Positions 35,066 through 44,750 of a stretch of 64,000 nucleotides of DNA are shown here, in pieces. The position numbers and the translations under genes were made by a program. This DNA comes from Pochonia chlamydosporia 170 (lineage: Eukaryota > Ascomycota > Sordariomycetes > Hypocreales > Clavicipitaceae): the NCBI RefSeq assembly GCF_001653235.2, contig NC_035791.1, positions 6,200,001 through 6,264,000 of the forward strand. The letters run 5' to 3'. Under the pieces are notes generated by a model. It saw only the letters and a list, made by a program, of their open reading frames with translations. It did not search any database and was not told the DNA's origin. How positions within the stretch are numbered: position 1 is the first letter of the stretch; the number at the start of each line of letters is the position of its first letter.

Positions 35066-35128
35066 GACAGTCTTTAATCGGACGCACCCAAATCTCTATT
35101 CGGACGCACCCCCCCACATTCAGCCACA
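35066..35128. repeat. Left terminal inverted repeat of the MULE
   Basis: 63 bp, identical to the reverse complement of 37978-38040. It contains two tandem copies of TCGGACGCACCC spaced by 12-13 bp, likely transposase-binding sites. Confidence 0.93.
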
Positions 35129-35252
35129 GCAGTCTCCGATAATGTCCCGGTCAAATTTGCTGCAAGTGATATCTCCAGTATTTCCACCATACCAACAACT
35201 ACTTACAGTGCCTGAGTAGTATTTTGCTACCACCCCAGGGTGACTTCCTACC

Positions 35253-37673
35253 TTAATCCGTTGCAACTACAATGCTATCACCAACCTTTTCCTTTTCCTT
35301 CCACTTTTTCTGTCCCTTCGCAAGCAAAATCTTCGTTATTTTATGGTCCTCCTCTACATCTGGAGAATGATGCTGTTTAGCTGGATTATTCCCGCCCCTG
35401 TGTCCCTTTGCCTGTTGACGAGTATCTCGAGTTGTGACTCTAGCAGAAACTTTACTCCGTTTTCGCCGAGGCTGTTGTTGGTCTGGTAGGTCGGCTGCGT
35501 CTTCCTCGTCAAGAGTTGACCCTAGCTCGAATTGAGAGTAGTTCCGACGTGCTGATCTCTTAACGCCACTTCGTGTTGACCCTTGAGGCGCAAGTTGATG
35601 ATCGGGAATCGCACGTTCGTTGCCAAATGGTTCGCCATTTTGTGGTCGTCCCTTGGGTATTCCCATCGGAGGACGCTGTACCTGAAGAAGAGGATCGTCA
35701 ATTTCTCGAGATCGTTTGATGTGCCAAAATGGATCCAAGTCTTCCCTCTTCAGTGGCTTATCTTGATCAGCTAACCTGAGGAGCATGTGAGCACAAGGCA
35801 AGCCGTATTGAGCCTTAGTAGAGCCTGTACACGCTAGTAAAGGCTTCTTGGAGATCTGGCCTGATTCCATAAGCCTGTGGATCTCGTTGAGTTGGTCTAG
35901 TGCCCAACGAGTGACACTTAAAGGCAGCTGGCCAAGCCACTCTCTTCCTGAGAACTGGTTCCGAATGGTGGTGTTTGCTTGTTGTATTTTGTCTTTATAT
36001 AGCAGACGTTTATCCACTGTCTGACTAGCTGTGGCCTCTTCGACATCAGGGAGGTCGGACCGAAGGGATAGGTTGTAGGTCTTCAGAGAATGATGGTTTG
36101 ACTCGGCCGGTGCTGTCGTAATCAAACCGAAGTTCCGATAATGGCGAGTATAGCAGCATGCCCATTCTTTCTTCAAAGGTAAATATGTGCTCTTGAGATA
36201 ACTCAGAATGCGCTCCTGGTGTTCAAAGGTCTCTTGAAGTTGCCGCCATGCTTGATTGAACTCGTCCTCCGATCTGCTAAATACCATATGTCTCCAGAGG
36301 AGGTACAGACCAGCTCGAGTTTTTAATACTCGTTTGGGAACAGGGCCAAGTTTGGAATCCTTCATATCTTTAACGTTGACATTCCCACGTTCCATCTCTT
36401 GAATGTCAGCAGTATCTGCATTGTCACTATCGCTATCTGTCTCAGAGCCATCGGTTTTCTTCCACCACTTCTTAATAGATAAGACCACATTGCTGTTGAT
36501 ATGGAAGACACATAGCTGAAGTTGCGCATTAGGAAATATTTGCCGTGCTGCAGCACGCAGCTGGTCGTCCTTATCCGTGATAATAACTTTTGGCGGCGCG
36601 ATGTTGCCTGCTTGTTGGAATCTCGACAGCTGTTGGAGGAACCACTCATAAGTAGCAACTTGTTCGTTATTAAGAAGGCCATAACAAATTGGCATGGACG
36701 TCTTCTCCGACGATACAGTTACGACAGTAACCAAAGGCATTTTATAGCAGTTGGTCTTATATGTAGCGTCAATCTGGAGACATGACGAGAATTGTTGCCA
36801 CATCTTTCCCCCTTTATGATAAGCCCAAGCGGCATTTCGAAAACGGAACTCATCATGAATCCAGTCTAAGCCCCATATCCAGACTCTCTTCGACTCAGAG
36901 AGCGTCCGTACAAAGTCATTGGCGGGGCCGTAGCCTTGACGTTTGGCTTGGTTGACTTTCCATCGCCAGTTATATATATCCGTCCTGCGAATAGCAATCT
37001 GAGGCCACTTTTGGCACAGTTGCTTGTGAACGGATCGAGAAGAGATCGTCTTGTCAAGACAAAGATCTTTCAGGAGGTTCATTTGTTCGTCTGTTAACTT
37101 TCTCCATTGGTAGTGCTCGGTGAGGCCTTGTGATGGCCCGTGGTCTCGATGAAGGGAGCTGACAACTCTCATGGACCATTCGTAGTTGTTGGCATGGAGG
37201 GACTGAACGATAACTTTGAACGGGCAGTTGGCGGCCAACTTCGTTGTATTCGTGTTCCGTATTTTGGCGATTGACTCTCTGGGCTTATAATACCGACTCT
37301 TATCACAGACAAGCTCACATTTTATTGTTCTAGTCTTCGCCTTATTCTTTTGACTTCGTATCGTGATGAGGCCCATCCGATTCTGAACACAAAACTCCTT
37401 TAGGCTGTCGAGGAGCAACTCAAGAGACTCATAAGTTGTTGTTAGAAGAGAAGAGTCCGATGGAAAGACCGCCTCCCATGGTTCACCATTCCAATCCTCA
37501 GATTCATCGATCTCGTTACATTCATCGGAGTCACTAATAGATTCATCTGCTGAGTCGACAGGTAGCGTTTCAGACGGTTCGGGGAAGCCTGGAGGGTGCG
37601 CCATAGCCAGCATTAGAAGAGTCTTATCGACGGCTTGTAAAGCTATTGTATTCAATACACTGCGAATTAACAT
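35253..37673 (-). CDS. MULE transposase (FAR1/SWIM type)
   Basis: A single frame of 806 residues; an internal Met at about residue 24 (MAHPPGFPEPSE) is an equally likely start. An acidic N-terminus is followed by a FAR1-like DNA-binding region (CELVCDKSRYYKPRES, then NTTKLAANCPFKV). The MULE DDE domain then shows QIDATYKTN (first Asp), VIITDKDDQLR (second Asp) and LQLCVFHINSN. A C-terminal SWIM-like zinc motif reads CTGSTKAQYGLPCAHML. The tail carries basic nuclear-signal-like stretches (PRRKRSK) before the stop. It cuts and pastes the element between its TIRs. The gene is complete and fills the element, leaving 124 bp between its stop codon and the left TIR. Confidence 0.93.
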   Translation of the reverse strand: MLIRSVLNTIALQAVDKTLLMLAMAHPPGFPEPSETLPVDSADESISDSDECNEIDESEDWNGEPWEAVFPSDSSLLTTTYESLELLLDSLKEFCVQNRMGLITIRSQKNKAKTRTIKCELVCDKSRYYKPRESIAKIRNTNTTKLAANCPFKVIVQSLHANNYEWSMRVVSSLHRDHGPSQGLTEHYQWRKLTDEQMNLLKDLCLDKTISSRSVHKQLCQKWPQIAIRRTDIYNWRWKVNQAKRQGYGPANDFVRTLSESKRVWIWGLDWIHDEFRFRNAAWAYHKGGKMWQQFSSCLQIDATYKTNCYKMPLVTVVTVSSEKTSMPICYGLLNNEQVATYEWFLQQLSRFQQAGNIAPPKVIITDKDDQLRAAARQIFPNAQLQLCVFHINSNVVLSIKKWWKKTDGSETDSDSDNADTADIQEMERGNVNVKDMKDSKLGPVPKRVLKTRAGLYLLWRHMVFSRSEDEFNQAWRQLQETFEHQERILSYLKSTYLPLKKEWACCYTRHYRNFGLITTAPAESNHHSLKTYNLSLRSDLPDVEEATASQTVDKRLLYKDKIQQANTTIRNQFSGREWLGQLPLSVTRWALDQLNEIHRLMESGQISKKPLLACTGSTKAQYGLPCAHMLLRLADQDKPLKREDLDPFWHIKRSREIDDPLLQVQRPPMGIPKGRPQNGEPFGNERAIPDHQLAPQGSTRSGVKRSARRNYSQFELGSTLDEEDAADLPDQQQPRRKRSKVSARVTTRDTRQQAKGHRGGNNPAKQHHSPDVEEDHKITKILLAKGQKKWKEKEKVGDSIVVATD

Positions 37674-37977
37674 ATTTGTCTTAACAGGATTTTATGGCTA
37701 TATGCAGATTGGCGCTTCTGTTCAAGATCTAGGACTTCTGCATGTCTCGAAGTCCTAGCATCTAGACCGCAGTCCTGTAAGAACTACTGGGACGCTTGCT
37801 ACCCACTGACAACTGACAGTCGGTGGTTTAGAAGTCAAAGAGGAATTTCTATCACCTCAACAATGCTTAATTGGTTAGTTTTAAGAATGGCGACAATGAC
37901 AACCAACACTGAACAGTTTCGACGTCGGTTGCTTCAGTCCGCGAAGTCGGAGGCTATGTGGCTTAAGGTACCTTAGG

Positions 37978-38040
37978 TGTGGCTGAATGTGGGGGGGTGC
38001 GTCCGAATAGAGATTTGGGTGCGTCCGATTAAAGACTGTC
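37978..38040. repeat. Right terminal inverted repeat of the MULE
   Basis: 63 bp, perfect inverse of the left TIR. Ends with AAAGACTGTC at the target duplication. Confidence 0.93.
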
Positions 38041-38048
38041 TTGTTTAA
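38041..38048. repeat. Target-site duplication, right copy
   Basis: TTGTTTAA, identical to 35058-35065 on the other side of the element. Followed by G, which may extend it to nine bp. Confidence 0.9.
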
Positions 38049-38449
38049 GCTCTATGGAATTCCCTAATTGGTGAGAATGACTCTGAAGCCTCGCGTACAT
38101 AAATACCCGCTTGACTCAGTTTACTTTCTTGACTGCATTTATTTAGATAGACAAGATTTCGATGCTACCTCGCTGGAATAAAAATTCTGCCCTCAGCCAA
38201 TACGTGCATAGAAGTGGTAGATTCCTGCCCACTTATGTATAACTGCGAGCATCAACGGTTTTGTGGGTCAAGGTGTTTTTTGAACAGATCTTTCCGGCTT
38301 CAAAAGCCAGCACGAGGCATAGCCACATCTTTAAAAACCAGAACACAGCTCTATGTTTTTATACAAGCTCCTAAAGAATGTGAAGATCACTCTGTGATCG
38401 CGGCACGTACCACAAGAAGCTTCATTCCTGCCAAAACCATATCTACAAA

Positions 38450-38749
38450 ATGACATCAACAGAGCGCAATGCGAGAAAAAACAAGAAAAGAGACAGAAGT
38501 GGTGAAAACTTCAAAAAGAGATGGCGCACAATGCTTAAAGCTGGGTTCGAGGTCCATCGGCGTTACCATGCAGATGTATATGTTTTGGTTCGACGAAAGG
38601 GTCAAGTCTACGAGTTTAAATCTACGAGTAAATTCTGGCCAATAGCCCCTGAAGATATTGTAAGAAGCGTGTTAGCAAAGGGACTAGAGAATAAGGCAAT
38701 ACTAACTCAAGGGTCTAGGAGAAATGTTTTCCAGTACCTTTGCAGCTAA
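38450..38749 (+). CDS. Small MADS-box-like protein
   Basis: A 99-residue single-exon frame. Residues about 15-62 match the shape of a MADS (SRF-type) DNA-binding domain. A basic N-terminus (NARKNKKRDRSG) leads to FKKRWRTMLKAGFEVHRRYH, the long helix. ADVYVLVRRKGQVYEFKS follows, the two beta strands, with the typical x-Y-x-F/Y-x-S end. Canonical MADS proteins are longer and carry dimerisation or activation regions; here only about 37 residues follow, so it may act as a mini-factor or need a partner. Before the MULE inserted, the coiled-coil gene ending at 34381 would have been its divergent neighbour. Assignment rests on pattern, not on a database match. Confidence 0.55.
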   Translation: MTSTERNARKNKKRDRSGENFKKRWRTMLKAGFEVHRRYHADVYVLVRRKGQVYEFKSTSKFWPIAPEDIVRSVLAKGLENKAILTQGSRRNVFQYLCS

Positions 38750-41375
38750 CTGCTGCGGAGATGGATCCCCAAACTATGTGGACAACAGACTCAATTTCGA
38801 AAGTAGATAAAGAGGCGTCGTGGTAGAATGTTCATAATTGCTTGAAAATACTAGCATAGCAGTCAATAAAAAATCATTTGTATGAAGATTGAACCTAGCA
38901 AGTTGACTATCGAGATTTACTACAGCAGGTAAGGGGTGAGAGAGAATGCAGTAGCAAACCTCTTAATAGGGCTGTATATTCTATAAAATCCTCTGGCTGG
39001 TTAAGTCTTTGACTGTAATACTACTCAGTGGATAGCTATAATGAACTCATAGCCACTGCAATTATTGTGTTGTGCACCTAGAGCTTCCGGTGCGATTCTC
39101 TCATTCAACAAAATTTAGTCCGGGAAATGGTTGGGAAACACGATGGTACTTCCAAATTTGCTAACATCCAAAATCGGACTTAACTTGGTAAGGGCTCACA
39201 GCGCCGCTTAATGAAAGAGACAGCTACGGAAAGTACAAATCTGCTCCGGACAAATCGAGCATGGGGCAGACCTAGTCAACATTGCAGCCAGAGGTGGAAC
39301 TCATGTTTAGTGGGACAAACATGGGTCTATAAACACACCATGCCGTATTAATAGCTAAACAAGGGTTATCACTCCACTAGAGCTGTTTGTGGCTGTGTAC
39401 TCGAATGGCTGGTCAGATCGAGTGAACTGTTGTGTGTACAAGACGCACCTAGCATTTCTATAATGTGTATTGTGGATTCTGCCGCAGTACAAATGTAGTA
39501 GCTAGGGACACCATCCACTTTTTCCACAAATGCAGACAAATAAAAACATATACGTAAACTGCAGGACTAGCTAAGGTGTCTATCAGTCCTCGCTAGGAAA
39601 GTCTATCGCGTTCACTTCGAGTCATCCGCAACGTGCCTGAGTTATGCGAAAGTTGGCCAGCAAAACCATGTCCGAGTTAAAGCTGTGTACAAATTCTGGT
39701 CAACATGTAGACGTAAATTCTTGGTCGGCCAATGCATGAAACTGATTTGAATGGAGCACAAATCCGGTGCTCAGCGGGAAACAGGAGTGCATGTAGTAAA
39801 TCCTCTTTCAAACCCACATCTAGCGGACCCCGAACGGGAGTGGGACTAGCTGAGCAGCCATATTTGGGCAACTGGCAGGGGTGAGTGTGACTTTACTCCA
39901 GCTGATTCTTGCGTGCACACAACTTCTTCAGGGGTTTTCCTAGGCTCCCCACAGGGCAACAAGGAGTGCCTGTCATACCCACACCACCCTTTCAACTTGG
40001 TGGAGCTTTGTGTTCACATATAAGGTTCGTACTCCTTCAAGAGGTTCAAGAACCTTCTTTCTTCTTTTGATCCTTTGGGCTATGTAGCTATAGTTCGGGA
40101 GAGCCGCTCGATAGGTGAATTTATCACCTTGAGTTGGAAAGCCGTGCGAGGTGAACTTGTCACCTTGTGTACGGAGCGGAGACCTCTCCCAGGTCGCTCG
40201 ATGGGTGAACTTTTCGCCTTGAGTTGGTAAAGCCGTGCGAGGTGAATTTGTCACCTTGTGTACGGAGCGACAGTATTTCACGCGAGTGGGCCCCTCGTCT
40301 AAATTGCAAAGCTACCGCTGTGCAAGCGCACGGAGCGTCAGTGGTGAATTTGGTCACCTAGATGCAAACCTGTATCAGTGGTGAACTTGGTCGCCTAGAT
40401 ATACCCAAACTGGTTCAAGGTGAAATTTGTCACCTTGTTCTTGGGAGGAGCTCATGTTCCGCCAGCAGGTATAGGGTAGGCTACTTTATGAGAGGAGCCG
40501 TCGTATGTTCTCTATTTCATGAAAGTACATTCATCCGTAAATCTGCTGATGCGAGGAGCCAGCAGTAATGATCGTCCAGAATGGCATTAAGATTATGATC
40601 TGGCTGTGGGGGCAACATGGAGGAACACTAGATTCCCAAGTCAAAGCAGAAAGATGTCTGGACCAACACTCCCAGGATGCTCCCATGGGGAGCATCGTCA
40701 ATGAGAGATTTCAGAGACCACCTGAAGAGTGCTCCTCACATCCTAAAGCAAGTTGCGGCTCCCAGATGAACCCCAGTTTTGTATTGGTCCATACGTATCT
40801 AATGGGGGTGGTGTGTAATGCAGCCTTGAAGTTACAAGGCGCACGAATGGAATTTCAAGTCAAGGGGGTAGCTAATGGCTGCTATCAGGGGAAGACTTCC
40901 ATGTATCCCCTGTCCAAGGCCCCCTGCCAGTGGATCAAGTGGTTTCTGCAGTCAACGGACTAACTTATGACATTTCTGCTCAGAGGAGCGTTGGGACGCC
41001 GTGCTGGGTGATGCATTCATCTTTTTCGCCTTCCCCTCCCTCCTCGTATATAGAAATGGGGAGTTCACTATTCAAGACGCGGCTAAAAGTTACAACACCA
41101 GTCTTCTTATTATATATGGATTATCCATTGTTACTGCATCCGCATGATTCGTGAGGAATTCACTCCAGAACCATTCTTTTGGATACCATTATTCCGCAAG
41201 CTCTTCTTTTACCCCGTCAGGCTTTCTCATAACCTTGACATACTTCTTCATGTCTATGGAGGCCGATTTGTGCCATTCATTTAACTTGTCAAAGTTGATA
41301 CAATGCTTGTCAATGGAGCTGTTTGAGGGCAATAAATATTAGCAATTTGACTGGTGCGCATTCCGGAATGACGAA
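38750..41375. other. Intergenic region with a palindromic repeat cluster
   Basis: No gene I can support. Short frames at 40568-40963 and 39973-40281 lack motifs, and the latter is produced by the repeat cluster at 40120-40435. Some AT-rich stretches occur, but composition is otherwise ordinary. Confidence 0.45.
40118..40437. repeat. Cluster of seven near-palindromic GGTGAA-TCACC motifs
   Basis: Seven copies of a 17-19 bp motif of the form AGGTGAA(C/T)TTGTCACCT occur in 320 bp: near 40122, 40150, 40204, 40239, 40341, 40379 and 40417. Arms GGTGA and TCACC flank a 5-7 bp AT-rich centre. Between copies, GAGTTGG(T)AAAGCCGTGCG and TTGTGTACGGAGCG also recur, so larger units of about 85 bp were duplicated. 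Confidence 0.8.
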
Positions 41376-42407
41376 TCAGACGTACAAATCAGGGAATGGA
41401 TACTCCCAGCCTTCCTTCCAGTGTCGCGTCACAAGATTCAAGTTGTTACTACCATTAGAACACTGGTTAGTGGGAACTCAATAATCGTTCTTGCAATAGC
41501 ACCTCACCTGCATGCTATGTTTTGGAACAGAATATCTACGCAATGATTGATATGTGTTTCCCGGGCTGTGCCTCCATTCCCTGTACTAGCTGAGCATAAA
41601 AGTCAGATACTCACATTCCATTGGCTATTGCGTGTACTTGCCTGTGCTTTGGTTGTAGTAAGTGGCATAAGCTGCGCGTCTTAGCCTACGAAGTGTCAGC
41701 CACGCATACCAAAGAATATCTCCCTTCAGATTGAATTTCTTTGGTGCCATCAAGTCAAACCATTGAAGAATAAACGCTTACGTGTTCAAGCAATGCAAAT
41801 TGTGGAATATATCTAACGCTGCAACGTAAGCATTGTCTCCAAGTCCCCAAACATCGTTTTCCAGCTTAGCAACCGTGTCAGGATTGTTGCCCATTTTGAG
41901 GATCTGTTCTCGCGTCACTGGAATCGGACGGATAAGCTCAATGTCTTCCCCCCAAATAGAATCCGCGGCCGAGTTTGGAAACTGTCGAGCAATAGACAAG
42001 GTGCCAGTGGCATTGACAGTACCATTGATTCGCTTGATGGATGGCTCGAGATCGATCATGTCAAACACGGGACCTAACTATATGGTTAGTAACCAAGAGG
42101 TTCTTTTTGCATGATCACATTAGATACAAGGGAAGGAAAATTAAAGCTCACTATAGCTGGATGTGGCTCGGAGCTTAGCGTTTAAGCGCCTGTCGAGGCT
42201 AGGGCTCACAACTATAGATGCCATTACGGCGCTTACGGTGAAAAGTGCTAAGTTTGCAACTGATAGGATAGCAAATTTGTTAAAGCCTGTGCTAGAACAC
42301 TCGAAATCCCCTTTGAATGTGTCATTCTCAGCATCTTTTTCTGTCATATCCTGATGCGTCAGGCCTACGTAGCCGGACCATCGTGGAGAAATGCTTTGGA
42401 TGCGCAT
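41376..42407 (-). CDS. UstYa-family (DUF3328) oxidase with two HxxHC motifs
   Basis: Five exons fit with agreeing phases: 42407-42152, 42073-41782, 41685-41638, 41585-41508 and 41448-41376, giving 248 residues. The short exon-3/4 joint is the least certain, because a GC donor at 41641 is an alternative. An in-frame ATG 30 codons upstream (42497) is less likely the start. A cytoplasmic N-terminus is followed by one membrane helix (FAILSVANLALFTVSAVMAS), the YSPVF motif and SIWGEDIELIRPIPVTREQI. The two family signatures follow: HNLHCLNTLRR and HINHCVDIL, each HxxHC, then HWKEGWEYPFPD near the end. UstYa-type proteins catalyse oxidative cyclisation of ribosomal peptides (dikaritins) in the secretory pathway, and others act on other secondary metabolites. 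A Kex2-repeat peptide gene lies 3.3 kb away. Confidence 0.83.
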
Positions 42408-42889
42408 GTTTATTACTTTAGCACCGTTTTGCTTCCGGGAATGCAGCATATATAAAAGGCAAATAATACATCGGATCGAAAGCGTAAAAAGTCCCATCCG
42501 ATGTTGTTTCTACATTACAAGGCAATTCTGCATGTGATGTCCGAAGTTATGACGCATCAGCAAATGGACTCTCATCTAGATCTAGCTCCGGCAGCCAAAA
42601 GTGACTTCACAGTGATACAGTTTCCGCAGGGTCAGATATTGTGCGGTAAGTCTATCCGGTAAATATATGACCTCACGCTAAACGATTGGATATCGAATTA
42701 TTGTCCCAATAATGTAAAGGTCAGAACTTTACGTCGAGCTGTTTCGGGAATGCATTGTATCCTGTTTCCCCAACATGATTAGTCTCGTCGGCAGATCTCT
42801 AAGCTCCTGTGTGATGCAGTGAGTCTTCCACAATCCTACCCATCAAAACCACTCGGTTTGTTTTGCTTACCTCTGTGTGAACCTCTGAA

Positions 42890-43800
42890 GGCTTAATAGC
42901 GACACCGTCGTATTCCGAGGCAACGCCGACGAGTCTGCTGGACAAGTGCTCACGGGCGTCATTGTGCTCAGTCTTCAATCTGCAAGACTCATTGACCATC
43001 AAGTTCGCTTACGGTTGTTGGCCATACTGGAAGTTGCGAACGACACTGCTACCATACGGCAGAGGCTACGAGAATGCTTTCTTAGTAACAAGACCAGAAC
43101 AACAGAGATTGTTTTGGAGCATCTCGGGTCCCGCCAACTCCACTCAAACCCCCTGTCGTCAGCTGGACATTACAGATATCCTTTCGAGCTTTCACTCCCA
43201 AGCGATTTAGCAGAAAGTGTTCAAGGTGTACCTGAAGTATCTTTGAAATATCGTGTCGATGCGACTATTTTAAGTCAAGGGCGGCCAATCCTTTACGCTC
43301 GCAAGGCCCTTCGCATCATTCGCACCCCCGCATTAGACGCTCTTGAACCACTGCAAGGCGTAGTAGGTGAAAGTATCTTGGCTGACAGGCTCAGGCACGA
43401 TGTTAGTATATTTCCAAAAGCGGTAAGCTTTGGCGGAAACATCCAACTAAAACTGCGTGCTTGCCCGCTGGTGACGGGACTAAAACTCAGAGACATTAAG
43501 GCAAGAGTAGTAGAAATTCGAGAGTTCTTAACGCAGGAAAATCGCAGTAAAGAAGTCCGCAAATGCATTGCAGAAGTTTTGAAGACTGCACTAGGTCAGA
43601 AGGCAAAACGCCGAGACATGGAGCTGGGCTCGGATAGGGATGACTGGGCGTTAAGCATAGAATTATCACTTCCTAGGAGGATTGGAGACTGTATTCCAGA
43701 TCTTTCGCATAGTAGAATGCGAGCTCATCATAGAGTTGAGACTATATTCGCTGTGATAGATCTGGATGGAAAAGTTTTTAAGGCAAGTGGCTTGCAATAA
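42890..43800 (+). CDS. Arrestin-like protein (5' end unresolved, short)
   Basis: The frame is open from about 42887 to the stop at 43798-43800. Upstream of the GTG at 42946 it continues in a conserved-looking way (NSDTVVFRGNADESAGQ), which matches the start of fungal arrestin N domains. GHYRYPFELSLPSDLAESV and YRVDATILSQG fit the middle of that domain. SFGGNIQLKLRACPL and the HRVETIFAVI end fit a partial arrestin C domain. Fungal alpha-arrestins recruit ubiquitin ligase to plasma-membrane transporters and are usually 500-700 residues with PxY motifs. This one is about 300 and shows none. An upstream exon (ATG at 42549, donor GTAAGT at 42646) is possible but the phase does not fit a single intron. 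It is divergent from the UstYa-type gene. Confidence 0.58.
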
Positions 43801-44129
43801 AATCACCTCCCGCGCATTGCTAACGAACTCCTTAGATCTGCACCACGATACCTATAACGGTATATATGCCTCTTGATGCCACTTTTAATGCTGATGGAGT
43901 TATTCTGACTCCTAGGATGGCTGCTAGAAGTACCCAGCCTGCTAGTTCTATTGCTCCGCCGGTGTATTAAGATTGCTTAACCTCTTAGCACTATAACCTC
44001 TTAGCACTATTGTAATTTAATCTAGAGGCGGAATAAGCACTTTTAACTACTTCAAACAATTAGAGGTTTCCAAGCCGGCATCCTCATAAATATCACCCAT
44101 TGGATAATAAGAAAAGTAGAACGCTCAGG

Positions 44130-44750
44130 CTACTTTCCCAAAGTAATTTGAAGATGACCGCCGTTACTCCAGCCCTGGCATCCACCTGACGGGTCAGTAC
44201 CATACGTTCCGTACGTAGCACCAGGCTGGCTACCCGGCTGACAGTTCAGCAACTCGTAACTGCCAGACTTGCTACACGTATTTCCAGATTTGCAGACAAA
44301 TACGCATGTGTCCATGTCGGAGACGCATCCTTCGGGAGTCTGAACGCCCATTCTGGTACCCGACATATTCACCTCCCTCGAGATATTAACCGTTGCATTC
44401 TCTCCAGTTGTGAATTCCCCCCAGGTGTTGTCAATCTGGCCATACTGACTAAGAGGAGTTTGTCTGTTTACCAGTGCCGACCACGCACCAGAAATGCCAC
44501 TTGCAAGACTTACGGTTACAGTATCGTCTTGGTTTGGGAGAGAATAGGAGATTTCTGGATAGCGCACGTTCATGAAGCTGGACTGGTAGTCGATTGGTGC
44601 GAAAACCCAAAGAATGACAATTACCGGGGATTCGGCATGGTTAGTAAACGTAAAAGTGTTAGGACCATCGTCACTAAGTCGGATATAACCATTGTGACTA
44701 TTAATGGAATGAATATTGCCTCCTTGGCCGGCCATGCCAATGCTAGACAT
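44130..44750 (-). CDS. Secreted effector-5-like protein (5' end incomplete)
   Basis: The frame from the ATG at 44750 codes for 206 residues, and protein-like sequence continues upstream to about 44826 (DCGNLAFGLSEVDCQY). The family pattern is clear: GMAGQGGNIHSIN, LSDDGPNTFTFTNHAESPV, QIDNTWGEFTTGENATVNIS, REVNMSGTRMGVQT, cysteine pairs (CVSDMDTCVFVCKSGNTC) and SGGCQGWSNGGHLQITLGK. This matches a group of small secreted fungal proteins annotated as effector 5-like; function is not established. A signal peptide is expected, but the upstream frame is closed by a TAA near 44829, so a further intron or a lost start is possible. It lies 1 kb from the Kex2-repeat peptide gene, in opposite orientation. 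Confidence 0.65.
   Translation of the reverse strand: MSSIGMAGQGGNIHSINSHNGYIRLSDDGPNTFTFTNHAESPVIVILWVFAPIDYQSSFMNVRYPEISYSLPNQDDTVTVSLASGISGAWSALVNRQTPLSQYGQIDNTWGEFTTGENATVNISREVNMSGTRMGVQTPEGCVSDMDTCVFVCKSGNTCSKSGSYELLNCQPGSQPGATYGTYGTDPSGGCQGWSNGGHLQITLGK

Larger units (their letters stand above)
35066..38040. mobile_element. Intact autonomous Mutator-like element (MULE), 2975 bp
   Basis: Perfect 63-bp terminal inverted repeats (35066-35128 and 37978-38040) enclose one long transposase gene. Each TIR begins GACAGTCTTTAATCGG and contains two copies of TCGGACGCACCC. Direct 8-bp target duplications flank it. No stops in the transposase, no mismatch between TIRs and no RIP-like composition all indicate a young, probably mobile copy. 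It sits between two genes that would otherwise be divergently transcribed about 450 bp apart. Confidence 0.93.

Noticed and set aside
39973..40281. 102-codon minus-strand ORF with TQGDKFT repeats
   Set aside because: Produced by the palindromic repeat cluster; no signal peptide, domain or consistent period across the whole frame.
40118..40437. CRISPR-like array
   Set aside because: Repeat spacing is irregular, the intervening sequence is itself repeated, and the host is a eukaryote.
40568..40963. 131-codon plus-strand ORF
   Set aside because: No recognisable motif or structural pattern; adjacent DNA is repeat-derived, so I do not call it a gene.
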